Below are positions 17,802-27,548 of a stretch of DNA of 64,000 bases, piece after piece (the stretch's first letter is position 1; every line of letters starts with the position of its first letter). Source of the stretch: Echinicola soli (GTDB taxonomy: Bacteria > Bacteroidota > Bacteroidia > Cytophagales > Cyclobacteriaceae); the NCBI RefSeq assembly GCF_006575665.1, contig NZ_CP041253.1, forward strand, positions 5,211,501 to 5,275,500, written 5' to 3'. The notes beneath the pieces were generated by a model that worked only from the letters and a program-made list of their open reading frames with translations, was not told the origin of the DNA and searched no databases. Made by a program: the position numbers and the translations under genes.

Positions 17802-18473
17802 TCAATTCCCCATTAATGTTTCGATAATTTTCGGAGCGATTATCTCCCTGCCACTCTTATTGCTGGGATGGATACCGTCGGGCACATATTCCAGAAATTC
17901 TTCCCTGCCCTGGTCAAGGATTTTTTGCCAGTTGGCATAGTGGTCCACCAACAGGAGGCCCATGGATCTTGCCACCCTTCTGTACATCTGGTAATAACTC
18001 CCCAACGCTGGCCTGTATTCGGCAGATGTGCCCACGGGCATGTTCATCACCTGCAGTATAATTTCACATGAAGGGTCGGAAAGCTTTATCCTGTCGACCA
18101 TATAACGGAGGTTCAGTTCGGAAACTGACAGGGGGGTATGGTAATCTTCAAAGGCATCGTTGATTGCAAACTCTATTATCACCACATCGGGATGTTTGGC
18201 TATTACACTGTCCTCGAGGTGCTGTACACCCCAGGTGGACCACATCCCTCCCTTTCCTGAAAGGATATAGTCCAGGTGTCCGTCATACCTGGCGTTAAGC
18301 TGCCTTGACACCTCTCCCATCCAAGCACCTCCCCTTTCTCCGCTCGAAAGGCTCGTACCGTATACCACTACCAATTGGTCCTTTCCTTTTGCCAGCTGCT
18401 CGACCAACCTTGACTGTCCCTTCAGCTGTCCGCACAGCAAGCCCAGGATTAGCAGCAATGGTGTTCCCCTCAT
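17802..18473 (-). CDS. SGNH/GDSL-family esterase, secreted
   Basis: A 223-residue protein with a signal peptide (about 1-19). Block I reads YGTSLSSG with the nucleophile Ser 41 (Thr replaces the usual Asp before it), block III reads FAINDA with Asn 105, and block V reads PDGIHP with Asp 199 and His 202. These are the catalytic elements of SGNH hydrolases. Members in PULs usually remove acetyl or other acyl esters from sugars. The gene is 29 bases upstream of GH97 and overlaps the end of a possible small ORF at 18470-18664 by four bases. Substrate unknown; deacetylation of PUL 2 oligosaccharides is the simplest reading. Confidence 0.85.
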   Translation of the reverse strand: MRGTPLLLILGLLCGQLKGQSRLVEQLAKGKDQLVVVYGTSLSSGERGGAWMGEVSRQLNARYDGHLDYILSGKGGMWSTWGVQHLEDSVIAKHPDVVIIEFAINDAFEDYHTPLSVSELNLRYMVDRIKLSDPSCEIILQVMNMPVGTSAEYRPALGSYYQMYRRVARSMGLLLVDHYANWQKILDQGREEFLEYVPDGIHPSNKSGREIIAPKIIETLMGN

Positions 18474-18664
18474 CTTTTCCTGATTTTATAGTGCTGGAAG
18501 AAGGCCGTATCCAATACGTTCATTTCCTCAAGGGAACGGATCCACACCCAAGGACCGCGAACAGTGCCCTGCATGGCTGGCAGGGAAATATACACCAAAA
18601 CTCCTATTCTAAAGCGCGACTGCCAGCCTGTTTGCCTGTACGATATGATGGTATTGCTCATCAT
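18470..18664 (-). CDS. Possible small protein or gene remnant between GH105 and SGNH genes
   Basis: A 64-codon frame exactly fills the gap between two PUL genes: its ATG lies three bases after the stop of the GH105 gene and its stop overlaps the ATG of the SGNH gene (ATGA). Such spacing is typical of a translated gene. The product, which includes the string AMQGTVRGPWVWIRSLEEMN and ends in QHYKIRKR, has no signal peptide and no recognised family. It may be the shortened remains of a longer enzyme gene or a spacer that happens to be open. Confidence 0.3.
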   Translation of the reverse strand: MMSNTIISYRQTGWQSRFRIGVLVYISLPAMQGTVRGPWVWIRSLEEMNVLDTAFFQHYKIRKR

Positions 18665-18667
18665 TCA

Positions 18668-19801
18668 CTATTTTTCCAACAGGGCATACGCACACCATAG
18701 CACCGGTGCCTGTCCGTGCATGTCCCCGGTGATCCTTTTCCTGTCGAGGTAATATTGTTTATCGTTCTTTTTGTTTGTCCCCTGACATACCTGTCTGACA
18801 TCCCCGTTTTCATCAATATAGCTGACCAGGCTTATCCAGGCTTTCCGGGCGGCGGGACCATAGACGTCCTCTTCCAGCCATCCTCTTTTCACCCCAGTGA
18901 TCATCGCAAAGGCAAACATCCCGGTGGAAGAGGTTTCCTTCCATGCGCTGTTTTCATCGATAAGCTGCCTCCACATGCCGTCCTCTGCCTGATGGGCAAG
19001 GAGGCTTTTCATCATTGTCCTGTAGCCCTGCAGGATAGTCCTCCTATCGGGGTGGTCTTCGGGAAGGGCACGAAGCAGTTCGGTCATTCCTGCGGCCATC
19101 CATCCGTTTCCACGGCCCCAGAAATACGGCACATCCGGTGCATGGTAAAACAGCCCGTTGGGGCGCTGAAGTTCTTTTAGGTATACGACCATCTCCCTGG
19201 CCGCCCGGTCCATGTACCGTTCTTTTCCCGTGGCCCGGTAAGCCTGGGCCTGGATGGTGGAAATCATGAACATATCATCGATCCAGTACCTGGTCTGCCA
19301 GGAAAGGCCTTCTGCTGCCAATTTCCGTTGTTCCCCATTGGCCCTTTCCGGCAGGCGCCACTGCTGGTCGGCAAAACCAATGCCCTGTTCCAGGTATTTT
19401 TCCTTTCCGGTCTGGAGGAAAAGTTCCAGGGGTATGGCCCCGAATACGGTATGGTCCACATGGTCTGGATGGGGAACCAGGCGTTGCTGCTCTCCCATCA
19501 ATGGCCGGTAGCGTTCTTCCAGCGCTTCCAAAAGGTGCTGGTCATCCGAATAACGGGCAAACTTCAATGCCCCATACCAGGTACAGACTTCCGAATAGGT
19601 AATGGATGACGGAGGGCTGTCAAAACCAAAATTGGTATGTGGGGTTTCCACAAAGTGTTCGGCCAAAAGGCTTCCCACTTCTTCAGGGGCCGTGCCCTCC
19701 GGCCAATGGTTAAAATGCTGCTGGCCCAGGGACGCACATCCCCCAAGGGCAAGGGCAAAGCAATAAAACAGGATTAGTGTATAGTTGATGCGCTTGATCA
19801 T
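18668..19801 (-). CDS. GH105 unsaturated uronyl hydrolase, lipoprotein
   Basis: A 377-residue protein with a lipoprotein signal and Cys 22 in the lipobox (LGGCAS). The (alpha/alpha)6 barrel shows the GH88/GH105 motifs RYWIDDMFMIS (Asp 175/176, expected catalytic pair), PYFWGRGNGWMAAGM and SSTGMFAFAM. GH105 enzymes hydrolyse the terminal unsaturated uronic acid that polysaccharide lyases leave, typically linked to rhamnose. No lyase gene lies in the window, so the lyase step must come from elsewhere, or the enzyme accepts another end. Four bases separate it from the GH76 gene, which points to one operon. Confidence 0.87.
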   Translation of the reverse strand: MIKRINYTLILFYCFALALGGCASLGQQHFNHWPEGTAPEEVGSLLAEHFVETPHTNFGFDSPPSSITYSEVCTWYGALKFARYSDDQHLLEALEERYRPLMGEQQRLVPHPDHVDHTVFGAIPLELFLQTGKEKYLEQGIGFADQQWRLPERANGEQRKLAAEGLSWQTRYWIDDMFMISTIQAQAYRATGKERYMDRAAREMVVYLKELQRPNGLFYHAPDVPYFWGRGNGWMAAGMTELLRALPEDHPDRRTILQGYRTMMKSLLAHQAEDGMWRQLIDENSAWKETSSTGMFAFAMITGVKRGWLEEDVYGPAARKAWISLVSYIDENGDVRQVCQGTNKKNDKQYYLDRKRITGDMHGQAPVLWCAYALLEK

Positions 19802-19805
19802 CAGT

Positions 19806-21011
19806 TCATCTCTTTTGTGTTTGCGAAATTGAATTAAAGGCGGGGGAAGAGGATGTCTCCTCCCCCATCAGTCCATCCACTGCGTACCTTGCTTCCAGCA
19901 TCATTACTGCACTCAGGTGGATCGAACAATCGATGGTTTTTCCATCAGGCACCCCTCTCCAGGTGTGTCCGAACAGGATATCGGGCTTTAACGTGGCGGT
20001 GGTCCAAAGGCTGCGGGCATTGTCGTCCAGGTAGTGGAGATAGCTGGCCCTTGTCATCCCATCCAATGCCGGTGCCAGGGCCAACTGGGTTAGGTAGCGG
20101 ATGAAAATGCCTTTGAAAAGACCTCCGTCACCACTGTTTTCCCCACGTAAGATCCCCTCGGGAGAAAACCTGTCGCGGTCGTGGACCACATAATTGGCCG
20201 TACGGATGGCTTCACGCATATAGCTTTCCTCCCCCAGGATTTCAAACAGCTCAAGGCTTGCGCCCAGGTAGGTTCCCTGGTTATAGGTATAGATATTATT
20301 TTCATTGAAATTCCCATAGCCATCCCATACCACTCCCCTGGCAGGGTCGACCAGGTATTTTTTCTGCCATTGGTAGATTTTAAGTGCCCAGTCCAAGTCC
20401 TCCTGTCTGCGGTCTTCTTGATACAACCTGGCGGCCAAAATAACCGCCGGTGCATTTGAACATGCATTTTTTGACCCAGGGGATCCGCTTGCCCAGGCAA
20501 TGCCACCATGGTTGATATCGCTCCATCCGACCTTGATTTCATCCCATAGCATACGCGAAAGGGTTTTATATTTTTCCTCTCCGGTGGCATCGTAAGCCCG
20601 CAGGCAGGCCAGTGCCATCCATTCCATATCATCATAAAAGGTGTTCCACATGGTGTCGCCGTTTTTCCTTCGGCAGCCTGCCAACAGTTGGTCCATCAGT
20701 TCAGTATACTCTACATCGCCGGTACGGAGGTAGGCATCCACCCATACATCCAGCGCATGGGCATTCCACCAGTAATTGAATCCAATATGTTCGCCATTGT
20801 TCTGGGTAAAATAATGCTGGTCGGACCAATATTCCCTTAACAGGCTTTCCTGCGACCGGTCGGCTATTGACATCCAGTCGATTTCCTCTTCTTTGTCCTG
20901 TTGCTCCCCAGGTGCGGCCGGCTCCTCTTCGGCACCGGTACAGGCTGCCAAAAAGACACCAAGCAACATGGTCAATAAGGTTGCTGCATCAGCGCGTGTT
21001 TTCATCATCAT
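19806..21011 (-). CDS. GH76 alpha-1,6-mannanase-like lipoprotein
   Basis: The frame is open from an ATG at 21068 that overlaps the susE stop, but a lipoprotein signal begins at the triple Met near 21011 (MMMKTRADAATLLTMLLG) and ends in the lipobox LAAC, so the later start is preferred. The mature protein has the GH76 (alpha/alpha)6 features NYWWNAHALDVWVDAY, the catalytic-type pair of adjacent Asp in TFYDDMEWMALA, and YTYNQGTYLGASLELF. GH76 enzymes cut alpha-1,6-mannan backbones or related alpha-mannosides. It is four bases upstream of GH105 and directly after SusE, so it is surface or periplasmic and part of PUL 2. Its exact linkage preference is not evident. Confidence 0.85.
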   Translation of the reverse strand: MMMKTRADAATLLTMLLGVFLAACTGAEEEPAAPGEQQDKEEEIDWMSIADRSQESLLREYWSDQHYFTQNNGEHIGFNYWWNAHALDVWVDAYLRTGDVEYTELMDQLLAGCRRKNGDTMWNTFYDDMEWMALACLRAYDATGEEKYKTLSRMLWDEIKVGWSDINHGGIAWASGSPGSKNACSNAPAVILAARLYQEDRRQEDLDWALKIYQWQKKYLVDPARGVVWDGYGNFNENNIYTYNQGTYLGASLELFEILGEESYMREAIRTANYVVHDRDRFSPEGILRGENSGDGGLFKGIFIRYLTQLALAPALDGMTRASYLHYLDDNARSLWTTATLKPDILFGHTWRGVPDGKTIDCSIHLSAVMMLEARYAVDGLMGEETSSSPAFNSISQTQKR

Positions 21012-21064
21012 TGTTTTGGGGTGAAAAATCCGCCCTGGAACCCTCAAGTGCCAGGGCGATTGGT

Positions 21065-22195
21065 TCAATTAAAGATGACTTCGTGCCTATAGGCTCCAGA
21101 AGACTGGAAATACACCAAAACATCGTTGTTTTCACCTTCCCCGGGAAATTTATAGGTATAATCCCACTGCGAGGTCTCCCCGGTGCTGTGCAGTTCATAG
21201 TACCCCTCACCAGTGCTGTCATTTGGACGGCCGTTATCCTTATTGGCACTTCCCCAAAAACGGACACTTTCTTCCCCGTCCAGGTTTTTTTCCGTTATCC
21301 GGAACTTGTACCGCTCATCCTTTCCCCAGGACACTTCCGCCCATTCTATGGCTATACCGGCCACTTTCCACACACCATCTCCCTGGTAGGCAAGTGTTTC
21401 GGTCACATCATTTTCTGCTGCTATCCACAGGCCTACCGATTGGATTTCCACCAATTCGGCTTCACCGTTATTGAAGTTCAACCGTATACGGTAAGGGGCG
21501 GTACTGGTAGCAGGGCTATCTCCTGCTTCACCGCTCTTGATGGTTGTCCCATCCCAGTAAAAACGGTTCATTTCACCGCTCTTTTCATCGGCAAATTGAA
21601 ACTCCCCTGGGCCCAGGGCGGTATAAATTTCAAACACCCCATCAGAGAGTTTTTTAAACTGAAGGGCGCTTTCGGCATCTTCTCCGGCCTCAGTGGCCGC
21701 TCCCCATAAAAACAATTGTGCTGGATTTTCAGCAAATCCTGCCGGCCGCTCCAGGTTAACGGTCAATACATTTTCAGAAAACACCTCGTTCACACCATTG
21801 GTGGCCAGGATCCTAAGGGTGACCTTTCCTGTCTCCAAAGGGGCAATTCCCGCTCTGGAGGCAATAATGTTCAAATCCTTGTGCGTGATGGCGGCAAGTT
21901 GGTCTATACCTTCATTCTCGGCCATGGTAACATACAATGGATCACTGAAATCCCCGTCCACTTCATCAAACTGGATTTCATAAAACACCAATGTCCCATC
22001 CCCGGTGTTTGAGGGTTCCCATTCAAAATTCACTACCGCGTTGCTTTCAGGATCCAGTGCAATTGTCTCTCCGCCCTGAGGAAAACTAATGGAAAATTCC
22101 GTAAGGCTCGTTTGTATCGACTCGGTATCCGTACAACTTATTCCACCGGCCAACACCATTATAGCCCATATGACATTATTGATATATTTTTTCAT
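21065..22195 (-). CDS. SusE/SusF-like surface glycan-binding lipoprotein
   Basis: A 376-residue lipoprotein with Cys 21 in the lipobox (GGISCTD). An N-terminal SusE domain (about 25-150) is followed by two SusF/SusE-type beta-sandwich modules, each with motifs such as LFLWGAATEAG with FQFADEKSGEMNRFYWDG, and SVGLWIAAEND with YKFRITEKNLDGEESVRFWG. Such proteins sit on the cell surface and hold polysaccharide chains near SusCD. It lies 34 bases after susD and overlaps the alternative upstream ATG of the GH76 frame. PUL 1 has no counterpart. Confidence 0.85.
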   Translation of the reverse strand: MKKYINNVIWAIMVLAGGISCTDTESIQTSLTEFSISFPQGGETIALDPESNAVVNFEWEPSNTGDGTLVFYEIQFDEVDGDFSDPLYVTMAENEGIDQLAAITHKDLNIIASRAGIAPLETGKVTLRILATNGVNEVFSENVLTVNLERPAGFAENPAQLFLWGAATEAGEDAESALQFKKLSDGVFEIYTALGPGEFQFADEKSGEMNRFYWDGTTIKSGEAGDSPATSTAPYRIRLNFNNGEAELVEIQSVGLWIAAENDVTETLAYQGDGVWKVAGIAIEWAEVSWGKDERYKFRITEKNLDGEESVRFWGSANKDNGRPNDSTGEGYYELHSTGETSQWDYTYKFPGEGENNDVLVYFQSSGAYRHEVIFN

Positions 22196-22229
22196 TTTTC
22201 AAATTCGGTTTACCTGTTTGAACAATTAA

Positions 22230-24035
22230 TTACCAACCTGGATTTTCAACCAGCAGCCCGTTTCTATCCAGCTCAGACTGGACAATGTTCCAGAGGTAAT
22301 GTTTCTTTTCGAACACCCGCTCTTCAAAGACCACTCTTTCAGAAAAGCCTTCCGTATCGGTGGCATCCACATCCATTCCGTAAAAGGGTCCTCCATCCGT
22401 GCTTTCGGCCACCTTCCAGCGACGCGTATCAAAATAGCGCAGGTTTTCAAAGGCCAGCTCAACCCGCCTTTCACGGTGAATGGCCGCCCTGGTAGCTTCC
22501 TGCCCCTGCGGTGCCGGTACGCGGTCCTCTCCTTGCCCGTACTGGGGAATTCCTGCCCTTTCCCGGATCAGGTTGAGGTAATGGAGGATATCGGGATTTC
22601 CCGGGTCATATTCATTCAAGGCTTCGGCGTAGCTGAGGTATATCTCTGCCAACCGGAACTTCACTTCCATCCTTCCGGCTATCCTGTCAGGCTTTACCGT
22701 ACTGCTCGGGTGGACCTGTTTTCTGACCACATATCCGGTTCTGGACCAGTTCCTACCGGTGTACCGTCCACTGTTTCCCCCGTTGTACATTTCCACTACC
22801 AATGGTTCTCCGTTAGCACCGAATTCATTGTTTATCCATTTGCTCCCATTGAAGGTAATGGCCACGTAAAACCTGGGCTCGCGGCCTACATACATATTGT
22901 ATGTCCCCTGATCATAATAGGCTGTTTCTTCCTCGGCAAACCCTTGCTCGAGGTATCCTGAAGCAGGATCATCTATCCTCCTGCCGTTTGCCATAAAATA
23001 GGCATCCACCGCCGACTGGGTCGGTCCCCAGGAGGACCAGCCCCCCGCAATGTACGGGCTTCCATTCTTGTCGATGGCATACATATCCGATACCTTGGCA
23101 AAAATAATTTCAGGGTTCCAGTCCCTTAGGAATACATTCTTCAGGGAAGCGTAGGGATCCAGGCTTCCATCCCCATTGTATTCCCGGTAAAGCTCATATT
23201 TACCCATGTCAATGACTTCTTTGGCGGCATCTGCGGCCCTTTTCCATTTGTTTTCATCATACTGCTGGCTGATCAGCTGCGTCCCGTCAGGGTTTTTGAA
23301 ATCCGCATAATCGGTATTCCCATTGTACAAGGGGCTTGCCGCATAAAGCAGGGTCCTTGCTTTAAAGGCTTTTACCATGCCCTGGTTGATCCTGCCCCAT
23401 TCCCTTGTGTTGGTCGGTTCTACGGGCAAATGCTCCAATGAAAGGTCCATTTCTGCCACTACGTAATCCACACATGCATCATAGGGACTTCTGGGGATGC
23501 TCATTTCCTCAATGGTAGCATCGGGTGCTATGGGCTCGTCGGGAAGCAGGATTACCGGACCGTACTGCCGCATGATCATCGAATAGAAGTATGCCCGTAA
23601 AAACCTGGCCTCCGCCTTGTACTGGGCGATCAGCTCATCACTGAGCTCCTGGTTCTCATCTACGTGATGGATAAAGTAGGAGGCCGACCGGATACCTTCA
23701 TAATAGTGGTTCCAATAATTGTAATCCCCCCTGTTGCGGTCCCAGCTTCCCAGGTTCATACTATAGGTGGGATAGTTGTTATAGGTCACATCCATTTCAT
23801 CGGACAGCCCTTCCCAGGGGCAGTTGCCGGTATTATGGTCGGTTTCACTCCGGATATAAGCGTACACATTGGCCAGGTACTGTTCGGTGGTGGTCCTGCG
23901 TTTGAACACATCCTCAATGGACAGGCGGTCATCTGGCACCTGGTCCAAATAGTCTCCGTAGCAGGAGGTCAGCAGCAGCCCTGCTCCAAGGAACAGGGTC
24001 CAGTAAAATAATTTATGATATTGCTTGAATTTCAT
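22230..24035 (-). CDS. SusD/RagB-family surface glycan-binding lipoprotein (PUL 2)
   Basis: A 601-residue lipoprotein with Cys 25 in the lipobox (LLTSCYG). The start of the mature protein, GDYLDQVPDDRLSIEDVF, and the C-terminal stretch HRERRVELAFENLRYFDTRR are classic for the family; it is over 100 residues longer than the PUL 1 SusD, with longer loops in the middle. It should act as the ligand-capturing lid of the SusC encoded 21 bases upstream. The difference in size and sequence from the PUL 1 protein argues that the two loci take up different oligosaccharides. Confidence 0.95.
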   Translation of the reverse strand: MKFKQYHKLFYWTLFLGAGLLLTSCYGDYLDQVPDDRLSIEDVFKRRTTTEQYLANVYAYIRSETDHNTGNCPWEGLSDEMDVTYNNYPTYSMNLGSWDRNRGDYNYWNHYYEGIRSASYFIHHVDENQELSDELIAQYKAEARFLRAYFYSMIMRQYGPVILLPDEPIAPDATIEEMSIPRSPYDACVDYVVAEMDLSLEHLPVEPTNTREWGRINQGMVKAFKARTLLYAASPLYNGNTDYADFKNPDGTQLISQQYDENKWKRAADAAKEVIDMGKYELYREYNGDGSLDPYASLKNVFLRDWNPEIIFAKVSDMYAIDKNGSPYIAGGWSSWGPTQSAVDAYFMANGRRIDDPASGYLEQGFAEEETAYYDQGTYNMYVGREPRFYVAITFNGSKWINNEFGANGEPLVVEMYNGGNSGRYTGRNWSRTGYVVRKQVHPSSTVKPDRIAGRMEVKFRLAEIYLSYAEALNEYDPGNPDILHYLNLIRERAGIPQYGQGEDRVPAPQGQEATRAAIHRERRVELAFENLRYFDTRRWKVAESTDGGPFYGMDVDATDTEGFSERVVFEERVFEKKHYLWNIVQSELDRNGLLVENPGW

Positions 24036-24056
24036 CTTTATAGGAAATTTTGGGTG

Positions 24057-27000
24057 TTAGAAAGATACATTTACGCCAAGGCTATAGGTCCGGATATTGG
24101 GATATCGGGTACCACTGCCATTGCCCAGCTCGGGATCATACATGTCAAATGGACTAAAGGTCAACAGGTTGTACCCAATAAAATAGATCCGCATATCACT
24201 TACCCCCAGGCTGCCCAGTGATCCCTTGGGTATGTTCCAGCCAAAGTCCAGCGTTTTGAGCCGGAGGAACCTGCCATTCATAAGCCAATGACTGCTGGTG
24301 GCCGAATAGTTTTGGTTGATGTCGCTGCCATAGGAGAGTCTTGGGTAAAACGCCTCCTGGCTGGGATTTTCGGGAGTCCAGCGATCTTTGATGTTTTTGT
24401 ACAATCCACCCCTTGCGGAGCCTTCCCTGAAAGGCATAAATTGGTTGGACAGGTAGAGGTCTACGATTCCCACACCCTGAAAAAAGGCTCCCATTGAAAA
24501 ACCCTTATAGGAAAGTGTTGTACCAAAGCCGTAGACGATCTTGGGGATGTCCCCCTTTCCAATGGCCGTTCGGTCATTTGCGTCGACTACTCCGTCCATG
24601 TTCAGGTCTTTGAATTTTATATCTCCGGCCTGTACCACGCCGGCTGTTTTGGCTACCGACTCATCATCGATTTCTTCCTGCGTGTAATACCCCTGGGCGA
24701 CATAGCCAAAGCGCTGGCCGATACTGTGTCCCCTGCGTTCCATATAATCGTATGGAGGGGTAGGCTGATCATTTTCGATCACTTCGTTTTCGTTATAGGT
24801 AAATGTTCCGCGCAACTGCATGTTCAGCTGGCCAAAGTTCATGTTATAGTCCGCAGAAACATCCACTCCTTTGCTATTGGTAATTCCCAGGTTTCCCAAT
24901 AGATTGCTCCTTAGCCCCATGGAGCCTGGAACAGCGGCCCTTTCCAGGAAGATATTCTCCCTCCGGCGATTGAAAAAGTCCACTTCCATGTTCAGGGCAT
25001 CATTCAACGTGGTAAACTCAATGCCTAAATTGACATCGGTTTCGGTCTCCCAGGTAACATTGGCAGCATATTCGCCGATATCCAGCCCCCCGATATAGTT
25101 TCCCCTGTCCTGTCCATAGGAATACCCCCCGGTATTGGCCACTGTGGGGATATAGGCAAATCTCCGCCCGTCAATATTACTGTTGCCCACTATTCCGTAG
25201 GAGGCCCGGAGCCGGAAGTATTGGAAGACCTTGTCCGCATCCCCAAAGAAATCTTCATTGGAAAGCACCCAACCGACTGCTCCGGAAGGAAAAAAGCCAA
25301 AGCGCTCGTCAGGGGCAAAATTTTCCGCCCCGTTATAGCCAAAGCTCAACTCGGCAATGTACCTGTCATCGTATCCATAGTTAAACCTACCGACAGCGCC
25401 CAGGCCCCTATAGGGTATCGATCCGATCAAATCCCCGGCCGTAGCACTTATCCTGTCGGTGGAATTGAACAGTAGAAGTCCCCCTACATGATGGTTTCCA
25501 AAGTCATTATCATAATTTAGGGCCGCTTCCAGGTAAAACTGGCGGTCACCGCCGTTGCTTCTGCTAAAGGTCAAATAATCCCTTCCATTTCCATTGTCGG
25601 TCTGTTCATAGATCAATTCCCCGTTTTCATCCCGTCCGGTGGCATATACCGTATAGGGAACCTTGTTCCTTACCAGTCTATTGCTGTTGCTGGCGTCAAA
25701 AGCATAAAGCACCCTTGCCGACAAGCCTTTGGTCACAAAGCCCAAATCCTGCTTTACATGGATGTCTGAATTGATCTGGTTATTGTACAAGGTAGAGTAG
25801 CCCCTGTTGGTCAACAAATAATAGGGATTGTTCAGCCCTCCGCCGGTGGATACCCAGGGCTCCACCCCGTTGGGGTATTTAAGGGGGTAAAGTGTGGGGT
25901 AGGTCTCGAACACTTCGGAAAATATTGTGTTGGTTCCGGTTCCGGGATAATTGCCGTTTGAGATCCATCCCTTGATGCCCAGATCGATCGTCGTGGTCTT
26001 GGTAGGCTTGATGCTCAGATGGGAGGTAAAGTTGTACCGGTTAAAGCTAATTTCAGCGTTGTATTTGGCCAGGTCATCGGTGGTAAAAAGGCCTGTTTCG
26101 CTGTAATATCCGGCCGAAACATAATAGGTCATTTTCTCCCCGCCCCCGCTGATATTCAGGTTTGCCTTTTCATTCTGGCCAAATTGGTTAAAAATATGGT
26201 CCATCCAATTCACGTTGGGATACAGGTAAGGATCCTCCTGGGTATAGGTCTTGTGGATCATATCTGCCGAATATACCGGCTGTCCCCCCCTGGTTACCGA
26301 AGCTTCATTGGCCATCTGCATATAGGTAACCCCGTCGGCAGGCTCGGGAACTTTGGTAAATTCGGTAATGCCCCTGTAATAGTCCAGGTTGATTTTTGTT
26401 TTGCCCGCTTCACCTTTCTTTGTGGTGATCAAGACCACGCCGTTGGCTCCCCTTACCCCGTAAACAGAAGTCGACGAAGCGTCTTTCAATATCGTAAAAC
26501 TCTCAATATCATTGGGGTCCAGGTTATTGAAATCACGTTGCACGCCATCGACAAGGATCAGGGGCTTGCTGTTGTTTTGGCTGAGGGTGTTTACCCCACG
26601 TATCCATAGATCGGCCCCATCAAGCCCGGGTTCAGCACTTCGCTGTACACCGACCAGTCCCGACACCCTGCCTGCCAGTACCGTGGAAATATTGGCCACC
26701 GGCTGTTTAAGTTCCTTTACATTGACAGCACTTTGTGATCCAAGGGTTTGGATTTTCCGTTGGGTGCCGTAACCGACGACGACCACTTCATCCAATCCCT
26801 GTAGGTCAGGGGTCATTTGTACATTTATTTCAGCTTGGTTGCCCACCTCAAAGGTTTGCTTTTCATAGCCCAGAAAACTGAATACCAACACCGCCCCGGT
26901 GTTGACCTGCAGGGAATATTGCCCATCAATATCGGTAACGGTACCGTTTGAAGTCCCCTGCTCCAGCACGCTTACCCCGGGCATTGGGGTACCGTTCTCA

Positions 27001-27431
27001 TCGTTTACCGTACCGTTGACGTCAATCACGTTCCTGCTCTGTATGGGAGCTGCCACCGAACGGCTGTTTTCCTTTTTTGCCTGACGAACAGCGATATTGC
27101 TGTTTACCTGCTGAAAGGAAAGTCCGGTTTGCCGCCCGATCTCTTTGAGAAGGTCTTCAACCGATATCCGGGGGTGATCTGCCGATATCCGTTTGTTCAA
27201 ATAGCCTTCGTCCTGGTGAATGGTAAAGTGAAATTCAGATTGGTCTTCAATTTCATGAAAAACATTGATCAGTTTAGCATTTTCCAATGCGATGCTCACA
27301 TAGACTTCATCGATCTTTTGGGCGTCGATGCGGTGTGCGAGGACCACATTGAGGAGAAACATCTGAAACAAAAAACCATATAGGGTGTATTTTGTCATTC
27401 TCAGAATTAGCAGTAAAGGTTTATTTTGCAT
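24057..27431 (-). CDS. SusC/RagA TonB-dependent transporter with STN domain (PUL 2)
   Basis: A 1124-residue outer membrane protein. The signal peptide (to about 38) is followed by an STN domain (about 43-116), a carboxypeptidase-regulatory-like domain (about 136-210), DEVVVVGYGTQRK (about 214-226), a plug (about 230-340) and the beta-barrel ending in YSLGVNVSF. The STN domain fits signalling to the FecR encoded just upstream. The plug motif LVDGVQRDFNNLDPNDIESF and the following STSVYGVRGANGV are typical for the SusC family. It is the second independent sigma/FecR-coupled transporter in the window and pairs with the SusD at 22230-24035. Confidence 0.95.
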   Translation of the reverse strand: MQNKPLLLILRMTKYTLYGFLFQMFLLNVVLAHRIDAQKIDEVYVSIALENAKLINVFHEIEDQSEFHFTIHQDEGYLNKRISADHPRISVEDLLKEIGRQTGLSFQQVNSNIAVRQAKKENSRSVAAPIQSRNVIDVNGTVNDENGTPMPGVSVLEQGTSNGTVTDIDGQYSLQVNTGAVLVFSFLGYEKQTFEVGNQAEINVQMTPDLQGLDEVVVVGYGTQRKIQTLGSQSAVNVKELKQPVANISTVLAGRVSGLVGVQRSAEPGLDGADLWIRGVNTLSQNNSKPLILVDGVQRDFNNLDPNDIESFTILKDASSTSVYGVRGANGVVLITTKKGEAGKTKINLDYYRGITEFTKVPEPADGVTYMQMANEASVTRGGQPVYSADMIHKTYTQEDPYLYPNVNWMDHIFNQFGQNEKANLNISGGGEKMTYYVSAGYYSETGLFTTDDLAKYNAEISFNRYNFTSHLSIKPTKTTTIDLGIKGWISNGNYPGTGTNTIFSEVFETYPTLYPLKYPNGVEPWVSTGGGLNNPYYLLTNRGYSTLYNNQINSDIHVKQDLGFVTKGLSARVLYAFDASNSNRLVRNKVPYTVYATGRDENGELIYEQTDNGNGRDYLTFSRSNGGDRQFYLEAALNYDNDFGNHHVGGLLLFNSTDRISATAGDLIGSIPYRGLGAVGRFNYGYDDRYIAELSFGYNGAENFAPDERFGFFPSGAVGWVLSNEDFFGDADKVFQYFRLRASYGIVGNSNIDGRRFAYIPTVANTGGYSYGQDRGNYIGGLDIGEYAANVTWETETDVNLGIEFTTLNDALNMEVDFFNRRRENIFLERAAVPGSMGLRSNLLGNLGITNSKGVDVSADYNMNFGQLNMQLRGTFTYNENEVIENDQPTPPYDYMERRGHSIGQRFGYVAQGYYTQEEIDDESVAKTAGVVQAGDIKFKDLNMDGVVDANDRTAIGKGDIPKIVYGFGTTLSYKGFSMGAFFQGVGIVDLYLSNQFMPFREGSARGGLYKNIKDRWTPENPSQEAFYPRLSYGSDINQNYSATSSHWLMNGRFLRLKTLDFGWNIPKGSLGSLGVSDMRIYFIGYNLLTFSPFDMYDPELGNGSGTRYPNIRTYSLGVNVSF

Positions 27432-27510
27432 AATTTTGGGTTGTTAAAGTGCTCACATGTATTTTGACAGGTTTAACTAACTAGTACCAAACCATTAGTT
27501 AAACACCTTC

Positions 27511-27548
27511 AGAATCAGTAGGGAGCCATCCTACTGGTTCTGTTTTTT
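27511..27548 (+). terminator. Hairpin plus T-run facing against the operon, fecR-susC junction of PUL 2
   Basis: Arms AGAATCAGTAGG (27511-27522) and CCTACTGGTTCT (27530-27541), 12 pairs including one U-G wobble in plus-strand RNA, enclose a 7-base loop and are followed by G and six T. The wobble pairs in the plus RNA but becomes a C-A mismatch in the minus RNA, so selection seems to act on the plus transcript. Position and orientation match the element at 11605-11635. Confidence 0.55.
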
